A stretch of DNA of 64,000 bases from NCBI GenBank assembly GCA_044359565.1, contig JBIKLX010000001.1:1-64000 (forward strand), in the 5' to 3' direction. The number at the start of each line of letters is the position of its first letter. Within the stretch, counting starts at the first letter, position 1. The position numbers were made by a program, and so were the translations under genes. Of the stretch, positions 7,291 to 15,553 are shown piece after piece. The stretch is from VFMC01 sp044359565 (GTDB lineage Bacteria > Actinomycetota > Acidimicrobiia > Acidimicrobiales > Ilumatobacteraceae). The notes beneath the pieces were generated by a model that was not told the DNA's origin, made no database searches, and saw only the letters and a list, made by a program, of their open reading frames with translations.

Positions 7291-7793
7291 CCGCGCTCCC
7301 CGTCCCTGTGCGAATCGCTCTGGAGCGCAGCGTCGACCAAGGCGCGGTCGGCGTCGGTGGGCACGGTGTCGGCTGCGCGCCGCCAGCGACGGAACGCCAC
7401 CGCCAGGCCCGCAGTCGCGCACACGAACACCGCCACCGGCAGCGCCCACACCAGCGCGTCGAGGCCGGATGCACGCGGCACCAGCAGCACCTGTGCGCCG
7501 TAGCGCTGCTCGATGAAGGAGATGATGTCGTCGTTACTGCGCTCGCCGGCAGCCACCTGCGCCTTGATCTCGGTGCGGATGGTCGCCGACGCGTTGTTAC
7601 GCGACTCGAACACGCTCTCACCGTCGCAGATGGGGCAGGCGAGGCGCTTGGAGACCTCTTCCACACGCTCTTCGGGTGTGCGCGGCCCACTGTCGTGGGT
7701 GATGCCCACCGCCAGCAGCAGGCCCACCACCACGGCGAGCAGCACCCAGCCGGGCCACTGCTGTTTGAACCGCTTCCAGCCGACCGATGCCAT
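7287..7793 (-). CDS. ccmH: Cytochrome c biogenesis protein CcmH
   Basis: 168 residues. An N-terminal membrane anchor (WVLLAVVVGLLLAVGI, about 14-30) is followed by the redox motif RLACPICDGES at about 48-58 (CxxC, the counterpart of LRCPQC), the conserved ESRNNASA stretch and helices with ISFIEQRYGAQVLL. A second membrane span lies at about 115-138. CcmH reduces and presents the CxxCH of apocytochrome c with CcmG and CcmF. The ATG at 7793 overlaps the ccmG stop (ATGA). Confidence 0.9.
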   Translation of the reverse strand: MASVGWKRFKQQWPGWVLLAVVVGLLLAVGITHDSGPRTPEERVEEVSKRLACPICDGESVFESRNNASATIRTEIKAQVAAGERSNDDIISFIEQRYGAQVLLVPRASGLDALVWALPVAVFVCATAGLAVAFRRWRRAADTVPTDADRALVDAALQSDSHRDGERG

Positions 7794-8353
7794 CAGAGCC
7801 CCTGTTCGCGCAGTTGCTGGAGGTAACTCGACAGGAACGTCGCCGTGATCTCGCCGGCGATGCGCTGCCGCACGATTCCGTTGGGGTCGACGATCCAGGT
7901 CTCGGGTACCTGCGCCACACCGAAGTCGACCGAGATGGCGCCCGTGGGATCCTTCACCACCGGCCAGACGCCACCGTTGTCGTCGAAGAACGCCTGCACA
8001 TCTGCGTCGCTGCCATCGTTGATGACGGTGTACAACTCGGCGCCGTCGGCGAGCGCCTGCTGCTCGGCGTGGAACGTGACGAGTTCGGGGTGCTCGTGCA
8101 CACAGGGCCGGCATGTCGGATCGAAGAAGTTGAGCACCACCCAACTGCCCTTGCGGCGACTGAGGTCGAACGGTTCACCATCGAGCGTGGTACCGGTGGC
8201 GGCCGGAGCCGGCTTGCCGATGAGGAACGACGACACCGAGTCGTTCCGACTCGTATCGCTCTGGGCCAAGATGACGAACAGCACGGCGATGACGACGGCG
8301 ACACCGAGCACGATGAACGGGGCGATGCGGCGGCGCCGATCAGACACGGGCAC
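7793..8353 (-). CDS. ccmG: CcmG/ResA-type membrane-anchored thioredoxin
   Basis: 186 residues. An N-terminal anchor (about 10-30, PFIVLGVAVVIAVLFVILAQ) is followed by an AhpC/TlpA-type thioredoxin domain with KPAPAATGTTLDGEPFDLS and the active site WVVLNFFDPTCRPC at about 71-84 (CRPC), plus the cis-Pro region VPETWIVDPNG. It supplies electrons to reduce CcmH or the apocytochrome haem-binding cysteines. The GTG at 8353 lies inside the end of ccmF (14-bp overlap). Confidence 0.9.
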   Translation of the reverse strand: MPVSDRRRRIAPFIVLGVAVVIAVLFVILAQSDTSRNDSVSSFLIGKPAPAATGTTLDGEPFDLSRRKGSWVVLNFFDPTCRPCVHEHPELVTFHAEQQALADGAELYTVINDGSDADVQAFFDDNGGVWPVVKDPTGAISVDFGVAQVPETWIVDPNGIVRQRIAGEITATFLSSYLQQLREQGL

Positions 8354-10361
8354 CCTCGATGGGGTGGGCGACGGTGTCGGCGGCCGGGTCGACGCCTCGA
8401 CCGCCGGATGGGTCGGGCAACAGCTCGGACACCGGAGCGGTGGGCTTGCGGCGGTTGCCGGGGAATGCTGCCAGAACGGTGCCGACGGCCATCAGCAGAC
8501 CGCCGATCCACAGCCACACGATCATCGGCTTGATGAACACCTTCACCTGTGCCTCGCTGGCGCCCTCGGGTGCCGACTGCTCGAGCGTGAGGTAGATGTC
8601 CTTCGTCAGCCCCGTCTTCACACTGGGTGTGCCGATGTCGGTGCCCATGTTGGTGTAGCGGGTGATGGCGGGCGCATAGGCCTGGCCGCCGTCGATGCTG
8701 ACCTGCGCCTTCACGCCGCGCGATCGCGAGGTGGTGAACGCCGTGACCTCGCGCAGTTCGAACGTGTGGCCGGCGAAGGCCACCGGCTCGCCCTGGCGGA
8801 GCGTGAACTCGCCCGCCCGGGTGTAGCCGTTCGACGCGGCGAGGGCGACGGCGATGAGGATGACGCCGAGATGCACCACCATGCCCCCGTTGGCGCGTCC
8901 GACGAACCCCCGCCAACCCTGGCGGCGGGTGGCCAGCACCAATTGGCGCAGCGCCGAACCGGCCGCGAAGCCGCCCAGCGCGAACGCCAGCAACGAGGCC
9001 CAGTGGTCGGCACCCACGGCCACCGCCAGCGCCAGCGCTCCCACGCCGCACCACGCCGGCACGAACAGTCGGTCGCGCAGCAGTTCGCCACTGGCCTTGC
9101 GCCATGGCAACACCGGCGCGACACCCATGAGGAACAGCAGCACCAGGCCGATGGGAATGGTCATCCGGTCGAAGAACGGCTGGCCCACAGCGATCTGGCG
9201 GTCTTGCAACGCCTCGACGATGAGCGGGAACACCGTGCCCAGCAACACGATGAAAGCGAACACCGTGAACAGGACGTTATTGGCCAAGAACGCGCCTTCG
9301 CGCGACACCGGCGAGTCGATGGCGCCCGGCGAACGCAGGCGGTCGCCACGCCAGGCGATGAGCGCCAGCGACACCACGGTGATGATGCCGAAGAAGGCGA
9401 GCAACCACGGCCCCACCTCACCGTCGGCGAAGGCGTGCACGCTGTTGATGACCCCACTGCGGGTGAGGAACGTGCCGAGAATGGTGAGCGCGAACGTGGC
9501 CACGAGCAGGCTGAGGTTCCACACCCGCAACATGCCGCGCCGTTCCTGCACGAGCACCGAGTGGATGTACGCGGTGCCGGTGAGCCACGGCAGGAAGCTG
9601 GCGTTCTCGACCGGATCCCATGCCCACACACCGCTCCAGCCGAGCACCTCGTAGCTCCACCACCCGCCGAGCAGAATGCCCAGGCTGAGGAACCCCCACG
9701 AGAACAGGGCCCAGCGCCGGGTCTCGACCAGCCAGCCCTCTCCCACCCGGCCGGTGACCAGCGCGGCGATGGCGAACGCGAACGGGACGGTGAAGCCCAC
9801 ATAGCCGAGGTACAGCAGCGGCGGGTGGAACAGCACCAGGATGTGGTTCTGCAGCAGCGGGTTGGGGCCAGGGCCATCGGTGACGCCCACCGCGCCGGCC
9901 TCGAACGCGTCGGCCGGCACCAGGGCCAGCAGGAAGAAGAAGGCGGTGACGACGAACAGCACCACCAGCGCCCACGCCACCAGCGGGTCGTCGAGCCGGC
10001 GGCGGTAGCGGAACATGATGATCGCCAGATAGCCGGCCAGCACGCCGAGCCACAGCAGGATGCTGCCCTCGAGCGCGCTCCACAGGGCCGTCACGTTGAA
10101 CAGCAACGGGGTGCTGCGCGAGCCCACCTGCTGCACGTAGGCGAGCGAGAAGTCGTAGGTGAGCAGCGCCCACAACATCACGACGATGGCAGCGACCGCG
10201 GCGGCGAGCGCGAGCCAGGCGTAGTTGGGTGCGCTGCGCAGCACGCGAGCGTCGCGTCGAGTCGTACCGACGACGGTGACGATGGCGCCGAAGACAGAAG
10301 CGACCAGGCCGATGATGAGAACCGAGTGGCCGAGCAGGCCGTTCAGGCTTTGGCCGAGCAC
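8340..10361 (-). CDS. ccmF: Haem lyase CcmF
   Basis: 673 residues with about 14 membrane spans. The haem-handling WWD region is intact (WWSYEVLGWSGVWAWDPVEN at about 235-255, then ASFLPWLTGTAYIHS), together with the conserved LLFNVTALWSALEGSILLW and HPPLLYLGYVGF blocks. CcmF attaches haem to apocytochrome c in System I. The start is a GTG at 10361, overlapping the end of ccmE by 19 bp. About 160 C-terminal residues form a soluble external domain (GEFTLRQGEPVAFAGHTFEL). Confidence 0.95.
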   Translation of the reverse strand: MLGQSLNGLLGHSVLIIGLVASVFGAIVTVVGTTRRDARVLRSAPNYAWLALAAAVAAIVVMLWALLTYDFSLAYVQQVGSRSTPLLFNVTALWSALEGSILLWLGVLAGYLAIIMFRYRRRLDDPLVAWALVVLFVVTAFFFLLALVPADAFEAGAVGVTDGPGPNPLLQNHILVLFHPPLLYLGYVGFTVPFAFAIAALVTGRVGEGWLVETRRWALFSWGFLSLGILLGGWWSYEVLGWSGVWAWDPVENASFLPWLTGTAYIHSVLVQERRGMLRVWNLSLLVATFALTILGTFLTRSGVINSVHAFADGEVGPWLLAFFGIITVVSLALIAWRGDRLRSPGAIDSPVSREGAFLANNVLFTVFAFIVLLGTVFPLIVEALQDRQIAVGQPFFDRMTIPIGLVLLFLMGVAPVLPWRKASGELLRDRLFVPAWCGVGALALAVAVGADHWASLLAFALGGFAAGSALRQLVLATRRQGWRGFVGRANGGMVVHLGVILIAVALAASNGYTRAGEFTLRQGEPVAFAGHTFELREVTAFTTSRSRGVKAQVSIDGGQAYAPAITRYTNMGTDIGTPSVKTGLTKDIYLTLEQSAPEGASEAQVKVFIKPMIVWLWIGGLLMAVGTVLAAFPGNRRKPTAPVSELLPDPSGGRGVDPAADTVAHPIEGARV

Positions 10362-10816
10362 GCGCTCTCCGCCTCGTCGAGCCGGTCCTTGTTGGCAGCC
10401 GTGTACTCGTTCGAGTGCTTCACCTCGACCCGGTCACCCTCGAACACACCGTCGGCGAGGCGGCCGTGCACCACCACCGGGATGCACTCCTGGAAGATGC
10501 CGCCCGGTTCGCCCTCGTAGCGCACCGGCATCTCGACATCGTTGAACGACACGAGGAAGGTGGTGACGCCGTTGGCCGACTCGACCGAACCCTCCTCGAC
10601 ATTGCCCTGCACGCGCAGGCGACGGCCGTCGTCGCAGCCATCTTTCACACCGAGTTCGTCGACGTTGCAGTAGTAGTCGATGGACGAGGTGAGGAACTTG
10701 GTCAGCACCACACCGCCACCGATGAGCACCACTACCAGCATTGCGACGGCGGGCCAGCGCTTACCGCGACGCACACGCGGCGCGGAGGGAACCGCTTCGC
10801 GGGGGCTCAGGTCCAT
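10343..10816 (-). CDS. ccmE: Haem chaperone CcmE
   Basis: 157 residues: an N-terminal anchor (about 24-45), then an OB-fold periplasmic domain with RLRVQGNVEEGSV, VSFNDVEMPVRYEG, VVVHGRL and the haem-binding motif VKHSNEYTAAN at about 131-141. The histidine that binds haem covalently and the tyrosine four residues later are kept, but the following PPE of the proteobacterial LAKHDENYTPPE is not. Four cysteines in the external domain (YYCN, DGCDD, QECIP, ESACS) are absent from E. coli CcmE and could form disulfides. The ATG at 10816 overlaps the end of the small ccmD-like gene. Confidence 0.88.
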   Translation of the reverse strand: MDLSPREAVPSAPRVRRGKRWPAVAMLVVVLIGGGVVLTKFLTSSIDYYCNVDELGVKDGCDDGRRLRVQGNVEEGSVESANGVTTFLVSFNDVEMPVRYEGEPGGIFQECIPVVVHGRLADGVFEGDRVEVKHSNEYTAANKDRLDEAESACSAKA

Positions 10817-10941
10817 GGCTTGTCCTCGTCGGGCACCTGCTCGGACAGTTCGCGGCCGCGGCTGATGACCCGCCAGCCGAGCAACAGCACGGCACCGAAG
10901 CTGACCAGGTAGCAGGTGAGGATGAACCCGATGTCTTCCAT
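10807..10941 (-). CDS. ccmD: Small CcmD-like membrane protein
   Basis: 44 residues: MEDIGFILTCYLVSFGAVLL begins a single membrane span, followed by a basic GWRVISRGRELSEQVPDE tail. Size, one helix and position between ccmC and ccmE fit CcmD, which tethers CcmE to the CcmABC transporter. It is joined to ccmC by an ATGA overlap and to ccmE by 10 bp. Its N-terminus has no recognisable family signature, as is usual for CcmD. Confidence 0.75.
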   Translation of the reverse strand: MEDIGFILTCYLVSFGAVLLLGWRVISRGRELSEQVPDEDKPWT

Positions 10942-11723
10942 CAGCGTTGCGCCCCTTCCGCCTCGCGGCGACGTTCGGCCAACGCATCGTCGAGGCCGCG
11001 GTCGTCGACGAGATCGGACAGCATCAGCACCCGCTGGCGGTGCAGCACGAACCACACGTACATCATCGAGAAGGCGACCACACCGAGCAGCAGGGTGAAC
11101 AGCATCAGCCCGTCGAGTGTGACGTCGCCTCGACCGGCGACGCTGGCGTCTTGGTGCACCGAGCGCCACAGCCTGACGCTGAAGTGCACGAGCGGGATCT
11201 CGAGCACGGCCAGCAGCGCCACGACGGCCGATCGGCGCGCCCGCTGCTCGTGCGTGCCACCCAGCCCGCGTACGGCGAGGTACCCGACGTAGGTGATGAA
11301 CAAGAACGCCGTGGTGGTGACCCGGGCGTCCCACACCCAGAACGTGCCCCAGCTGATGCGGCCCCACAGCGCGCCGGTGAACAAGGTGACGGCCATGAAC
11401 AGCACGCCGATCTCGGCGCTGGCCCCGGCGATGCGATCCCAGGTGAGCGAGCGGGTGCGCTTCCAGAGGTACGCGGCCGACGACACGGCGGTGACGATGA
11501 AGGCGAGATAGGCCACCCACACGGTGCCCACGTGCACGTAGAGGATGCGCACGCTCTCGCCCTGCTGGGCATCGGCTGGCGACAGCACCAGGCCGAACAG
11601 GGCCAGCACGGCGAACGCCACGATGGTGGCGATGCCGAGCACCCGGGTGACCCGGGTGCCGGTGCCACGCGCCGGGCGGGCAGGAACCGCCGTTGTGGTG
11701 CTGGGTGGTGCAGTCGTGCTCAC
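10941..11723 (-). CDS. ccmC: Haem exporter/handling protein CcmC
   Basis: 260 residues, six membrane spans. The tryptophan-rich haem site is WGRISWGTFWVWDARVTTT at about 121-139, flanked by conserved histidines (YVHVGTVWVAY and VHFSVRLWRSVHQ). CcmC loads haem onto CcmE. GTG 11723 is the most plausible start: it gives a short Thr/Pro-rich cytoplasmic tail before the first span, and it lies 13 bp after the ccmB stop. The product ends in a charged tail (DDALAERRREAEGAQR). Confidence 0.93.
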   Translation of the reverse strand: MSTTAPPSTTTAVPARPARGTGTRVTRVLGIATIVAFAVLALFGLVLSPADAQQGESVRILYVHVGTVWVAYLAFIVTAVSSAAYLWKRTRSLTWDRIAGASAEIGVLFMAVTLFTGALWGRISWGTFWVWDARVTTTAFLFITYVGYLAVRGLGGTHEQRARRSAVVALLAVLEIPLVHFSVRLWRSVHQDASVAGRGDVTLDGLMLFTLLLGVVAFSMMYVWFVLHRQRVLMLSDLVDDRGLDDALAERRREAEGAQR

Positions 11724-11736
11724 GTGGGGTCTCGCC

Positions 11737-12420
11737 TCATTCCTCGATGAGCGATCCGAATGCCAGCGTGCCGCCGACGCCGAACAGCGCTGCGAACACC
11801 ACGAGCAGAGCGACCCAGGGCCACCCGTCGGCGGTTGCAACGCCACTGGCATCGAGCGCCGCTTCGGTCGCTCGAGTTGCACCAATCAGAACCGGCGCCA
11901 CCACCGGGAACAACAGCAGCGGGAGCAGCGTCTCGCGACCTTTGGCCCCGGCAGCAAGGCCTCCGTAGAGCGTACCGACGAAGGCCAGTCCTGCGGTCGC
12001 GGGAATGAGGGTGGTGACCAACAACACGATGCCCTCGCCCGACGACTCGACGTCGTACAGCACGAACGCGAGCCCGGCCAGCATCACCTCGAGGACCGCC
12101 AGTTGGGCGGCCAGGGCCAACGACTTCCCCAGGAAGATGCCCACCGGGTCGACGCCGGCCACTCGGAGGGCATCGAGCGCCCCGTCGGCAGTCTCGATCG
12201 CGAAGGCCCGCTGCACCATCACCAGCAGGCCGAACACCGTGGCCAGCCAGATGAGACCGGGGGCCACTCGTTTGAGCACGGCGTCGCTGTCGAGCACGAA
12301 CGCGAACAGCACCATCACGAGAGCGGCGAAGGGCAGCACCTGGTTCACCACCACGCGACTGCGACCCTCCACCCGCAGATCCTTCGCCGCCACCAGGCGG
12401 GCAGTGCGCCAGGAACTCAC
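11737..12420 (-). CDS. ccmB: CcmB, membrane subunit of the CcmAB ABC transporter
   Basis: 227 residues with six predicted membrane helices. The opening LVAAKDLRVEGRSRVVVNQV and the QRAFAIETADGALDALRVAG loop are the conserved CcmB blocks (E. coli QLFRLELRIAFRRSAEI-type start). It forms, with CcmA, the ATPase that releases haem-loaded CcmE. The GTG start overlaps the ccmA stop (GTGA). Confidence 0.92.
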   Translation of the reverse strand: MSSWRTARLVAAKDLRVEGRSRVVVNQVLPFAALVMVLFAFVLDSDAVLKRVAPGLIWLATVFGLLVMVQRAFAIETADGALDALRVAGVDPVGIFLGKSLALAAQLAVLEVMLAGLAFVLYDVESSGEGIVLLVTTLIPATAGLAFVGTLYGGLAAGAKGRETLLPLLLFPVVAPVLIGATRATEAALDASGVATADGWPWVALLVVFAALFGVGGTLAFGSLIEE

Positions 12421-13157
12421 CGCGGCCCCCCGGGGCCATCGGCCGCGATCACCTGGCCGGCGACCACGTCGACCACCCGGGTGGCGAGCGATCCGGCACG
12501 CTCGAGTTCGTGGCTGGCCACCAACACGGTGGCACCCATCGCGACGGCGGTACGCAGAGTGTCGTCGAGGTCGTCGCGGCCCGCTGCATCGAGACCGGCG
12601 TGAGGTTCGTCGAGCAACCACACCTGTGCCCGACGAGCCACCAGGCACGCCAGCGCAGTGCGCCGCTTCTGCCCGGCCGACAGCCGCCGCACCGCCACGT
12701 CCGCCAGACGGCCGGCCAGGCCGAGCCGTTCGAGCGAGGCGTCGATCTCGGTGACGTCGGCCCCCACGGTGTCGCCCCAGAACCGCACGTTCTCGCGCAC
12801 CGTCAGGTCGCCGTACAGGCCGTTGGCGTGACCGAGCAGCCCCACGCGGCGGCGCACATCGTCGCGCTCGGTGCGCAGATCGCAGCCGGCCACCCAGCCC
12901 TCACCGCGGGTGAGAGGCACCAGGCCGGCGCATACCCGCAACAACGTGGTCTTGCCGGCGCCGTTGGGCCCGCGTAACAACACGATCTCGCCGCGCTCGA
13001 CCACCAGCGAGGCCCCGGCCAACGCAGGAAAGCGCCCGAGCACGGCTACCGCCTCGACCAGCCGGACGACGAGTTCACTACCCGCCGGATCAGCGTGGGC
13101 CGGACCTGCGGTGGCCGGACCTGCGGTGGCCGGATCGTTAGTAGGCACGGCGTCCAC
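12417..13157 (-). CDS. ccmA: CcmA, ATP-binding subunit of haem-CcmE release transporter
   Basis: 246 residues of the ABC ATPase fold. Walker A GPNGAGKTT lies at about 63-71, the signature LSAGQKRR at about 158-165, Walker B VWLLDEPHAGLD at about 178-189, and the switch His in ASHELE. It is the first gene of the ccm operon. The N-terminal 28 residues include a repeated TAGPA motif encoded by a 15-bp tandem duplication (13100-13129). The GTG at 13157 has TAGCGT 9 nt upstream, so the operon message is probably leaderless. Confidence 0.92.
   Translation of the reverse strand: MDAVPTNDPATAGPATAGPAHADPAGSELVVRLVEAVAVLGRFPALAGASLVVERGEIVLLRGPNGAGKTTLLRVCAGLVPLTRGEGWVAGCDLRTERDDVRRRVGLLGHANGLYGDLTVRENVRFWGDTVGADVTEIDASLERLGLAGRLADVAVRRLSAGQKRRTALACLVARRAQVWLLDEPHAGLDAAGRDDLDDTLRTAVAMGATVLVASHELERAGSLATRVVDVVAGQVIAADGPGGPR
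13100..13129. repeat. 15-bp tandem duplication inside ccmA
   Basis: CCGGACCTGCGGTGG occurs twice in direct succession and begins a third time. It adds the in-frame pentapeptide repeat TAGPA to the CcmA N-terminus without disturbing the ABC fold. Confidence 0.75.
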
Positions 13158-13166
13158 GATGATCGC

Positions 13167-13172
13167 ACGCTA
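13167..13172 (-). promoter_or_regulatory. -10 box of the ccm operon
   Basis: TAGCGT, with a 9-nt spacer to the GTG of ccmA at 13157. It is divergent from the similar box at 13203 that serves the sortase gene, with only 30 bp between the two. Confidence 0.5.
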
Positions 13173-13202
13173 CCCGCGACCTCATCGGCCCGACCCAACC
13201 GA

Positions 13203-13208
13203 TAGCGT
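13203..13208 (+). promoter_or_regulatory. -10 box of class E sortase gene
   Basis: TAGCGT, 7 nt before the GTG at 13216. It supports that start over several upstream in-frame codons. Confidence 0.5.
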
Positions 13209-13215
13209 CGCACCC

Positions 13216-14451
13216 GTGGTGGACGAGACGGCAACGGGCCGACCAGCACGGCAACGCCGGCCGAACCGGTTCGACCGGCCGCCCGAACCGCACGACTGGC
13301 GCTGGTTCATCGGTGGCATCGGCCGCACGCTCATCGCCACCGGCGTGCTCCTGTTCGCCTTCGTCGCCTACCAACTGTGGGGCACCGGCATCCAGACCGC
13401 CCGCGCCCAGGGCCAACTCGAGCGCGAGTTCGACGATCTCCTCGCCGCCTCACCCACCGCGGCGCCGACGACGGTACCTCCCGCCGTTGCCACCACGGTC
13501 CCCGCCTCCACCACCCCACCCGCTACGGGCGACGCCACATCCACCACGGCGCCACCCACCACCACGGCGGCGCCGCTGTCAGCGGCCGTCGCTCCGCGAA
13601 CCGGTGAGGTACTGGCACGTCTCGAGATTCCCGGCATCGGCCTCGACAAGATCGTCGTCGAGGGCGTGAGCCCCGACGATCTGAAGAAGGGACCTGGACA
13701 CTTTCCCGAGACGCCACTGCCCGGCCAGTTCGGCAATGCCGCCATCGCCGGCCACCGCACCACCTACGGCGAGCCCTTCATCGACATCGACCAGATCCAG
13801 ATCGGCGACGAGATGCTGGTGACGGCACCCTGGGGGCGATTCATCTACGTGGTCGACAACATCATCATCGTCGGTGCCGACGACTACGCGCTCGTCATCC
13901 CCACCGTCGACCCCACCCTTGCCCGGATCACACTCGCATCGTGCCACCCGAAGTACTCGGCCAAGCAACGCTATGTGGTGCAGGCCACCCTCGACACCGC
14001 CCGCTCCGACCAGGCCACCTTTCCGAGCCTCACTGCGCCGCCCGAACCCGCTGTCGCGTCCACCACTGCGCCCCCCACCGTGCCGCCAGTGGGGCCCGGC
14101 ACCACCAGTGCCCCCACCGTGCCGACAGTGGCACCCGAGACCACCAGCGCCCCCACCGTGCCGGTCAGCACGTCCAGCACCGCCGTGCCCGGCGGCCTCG
14201 GGCCCGACGAAGGGAGCAACGACGACTCGGGTGCCGTCGTGTTCGGCAGCAAGTGGTTCAGCGACGACGACGCCTACGTGCCCGTCGCCATGTGGGGTTT
14301 CCGCCTCATCGTGGTGGCGTTCGTCGCCACCGCCATCAGCCGGTTCGCCCGGCGCAACTTGGTGGGGGTGCTCGTCGGCATCGTGCCGTTCGTGGTCTGT
14401 CTCTACTTCTTCTTCGAAGACCTCAGCCGCCTGTTGCCCGCCAACCTCTGA
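13216..14451 (+). CDS. Class E sortase with C-terminal Thr/Pro linker and membrane spans
   Basis: 411 residues: a basic cytoplasmic tail, one span (about 36-55), a Thr/Pro-rich linker, the sortase domain (about 130-265), a second Thr/Pro-rich linker (about 275-325), then two C-terminal membrane spans (about 355-375 and 382-402). The catalytic residues are visible: His180 (IAGHRTTYG), Cys243 (LASCHPKYS) and Arg252 (KQRYVV). Sortases join secreted proteins carrying an LPxTG/LAxTG-type signal to the cell wall. No substrate with such a signal is visible in this window. Two extra spans after the catalytic domain are unusual. GTG 13219 is an equally possible start. Confidence 0.88.
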   Translation: MVDETATGRPARQRRPNRFDRPPEPHDWRWFIGGIGRTLIATGVLLFAFVAYQLWGTGIQTARAQGQLEREFDDLLAASPTAAPTTVPPAVATTVPASTTPPATGDATSTTAPPTTTAAPLSAAVAPRTGEVLARLEIPGIGLDKIVVEGVSPDDLKKGPGHFPETPLPGQFGNAAIAGHRTTYGEPFIDIDQIQIGDEMLVTAPWGRFIYVVDNIIIVGADDYALVIPTVDPTLARITLASCHPKYSAKQRYVVQATLDTARSDQATFPSLTAPPEPAVASTTAPPTVPPVGPGTTSAPTVPTVAPETTSAPTVPVSTSSTAVPGGLGPDEGSNDDSGAVVFGSKWFSDDDAYVPVAMWGFRLIVVAFVATAISRFARRNLVGVLVGIVPFVVCLYFFFEDLSRLLPANL

Positions 14452-14475
14452 CGCCGCGGCGCCACCGCCGATCGC

Positions 14476-15204
14476 TCAGCGACCCTCGAAGTTCGGCCGG
14501 CGCTTGGCGAGGAACGCCCTGCGGCCCTCGGCGACATCGGTGCTGGCCCATGTCGCGGCGAAGGCCTGATCGAACACCGGGTCGGGGCCCACTGCAGCCG
14601 CGGCCCGCTCGAGGCCGAGCTTGTGGGTGCTGATGGTGAGTGGCGCGAGCTGCGCCAGCTCATCGGCCCACACCAGCGCGTCGGCCAACTCGCCCAGCCG
14701 GTGCACCCCTCCGGTGACGTGCAGCTGCTCGCCCCGGTAGGTGACCGCGCCCAGCAGCATCGCCCGAGCGATCGACCACCCGAACTCGCGGGCCACCCGC
14801 TCGATGGTCCAGCGGTCGACGGCCAGGCCCAGCTTGGCCGCCGGGATGCCGAACACGCTGGTGGGGGTGGCCATGCGTAGGTCGCACGCGATGGCCAGTT
14901 GCGTGCCCGCCCCCAGCGCCGGGCCGTCGACGGCCGCCAGCGTGATGGCACCGAGTTCGGTGAAGCCGCGCAGGGCGGCCATGAGGGCGGCCACGAACGC
15001 ACCGTCCTCCACCCCGTTGAGGTCGGCGCCGGCGCTGAATGCCGGCGGTGCACCGGTGAGCACCACCACCCGGGCTCCGCCCTCGGCCGCCGCCCGCTGC
15101 GCCTCGGAGAGGGCGAGCAGGGTGGCGTGATCGACCGCATTGCGGCGCTCGGGGCGATCGATGGTGATGACGAGCACCCGATCGCGCCACTCCACACGTA
15201 CCAT
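14476..15204 (-). CDS. Enoyl-CoA hydratase/isomerase family protein
   Basis: 242 residues of the crotonase fold: IDRPERRNAVDHATLLALSE at about 15-34, SAGADLNG at about 57-64 (first oxyanion-hole strand), and DGPALGAGTQLAIACDLRMA at about 92-111. The glutamates of true enoyl-CoA hydratases (E144/E164 in the rat enzyme) are not obvious: the loop reads GIPAAKLGLAVDRWTIERVA. The exact acyl-CoA reaction is therefore open. The C-terminal RRAFLAKRRPNFEGR is typical of the family. It is divergent from the small membrane protein gene with an 11-bp gap. Confidence 0.82.
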   Translation of the reverse strand: MVRVEWRDRVLVITIDRPERRNAVDHATLLALSEAQRAAAEGGARVVVLTGAPPAFSAGADLNGVEDGAFVAALMAALRGFTELGAITLAAVDGPALGAGTQLAIACDLRMATPTSVFGIPAAKLGLAVDRWTIERVAREFGWSIARAMLLGAVTYRGEQLHVTGGVHRLGELADALVWADELAQLAPLTISTHKLGLERAAAAVGPDPVFDQAFAATWASTDVAEGRRAFLAKRRPNFEGR

Positions 15205-15216
15205 GAGCCGACTGTA
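15199..15216. promoter_or_regulatory. Interlocked divergent -10 boxes
   Basis: On the plus strand TACCAT (15199-15204) precedes the ATG at 15216 by 11 nt. On the minus strand TACAGT (15216-15211) precedes the ATG at 15204 by 6 nt. Each box overlaps the start codon of the opposite gene, so the two promoters cannot easily be used at once. Confidence 0.4.
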
Positions 15217-15530
15217 TGCCTGCCTCCCCCGTCGATCCCCATTCGCCCGACCTCAACGGCCCCGCCGCAGGTGCCGCCGGAACCGATCCGGTGCGCGAAC
15301 GGCGCCGCCGCATCGCCCGGTGGACGGCGTTGGCCAATCGACTCGGCTACCTGGCCTTCGGTGTGGCCATCGCCGCGTTCGCCGTCGGACTGCTCACCGA
15401 CTTCACGTCGACGATGGCCTCCATCAGCATCGCCGGTCTGGTGGTGGGTACCATTCTGCTGGCCCCGGCCATCGTGCTGGGCTACGCCATCAAGGCCGCC
15501 GAACGCGACGACGTCGAGCGCGGACTCTGA
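15216..15530 (+). CDS. Small two-span membrane protein
   Basis: 104 residues with a Pro/Ala-rich head, an arginine cluster (VRERRRRIARW, about 26-36), two membrane spans (about 44-62 and 68-92) and a short charged tail (AAERDDVERGL). I do not recognise the family. It precedes a TetR regulator by 23 bp on the same strand. The start could also lie further in, but the ATG at 15216 has a plausible -10 box. Confidence 0.65.
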   Translation: MPASPVDPHSPDLNGPAAGAAGTDPVRERRRRIARWTALANRLGYLAFGVAIAAFAVGLLTDFTSTMASISIAGLVVGTILLAPAIVLGYAIKAAERDDVERGL

Positions 15531-15535
15531 GCCGT

Positions 15536-15541
15536 TAGCCT
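15536..15541 (+). promoter_or_regulatory. -10 box of TetR gene
   Basis: TAGCCT, 12 nt before the ATG at 15554, giving at most a short leader. Confidence 0.4.
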
Positions 15542-15553
15542 CTCTCGCCGGTC

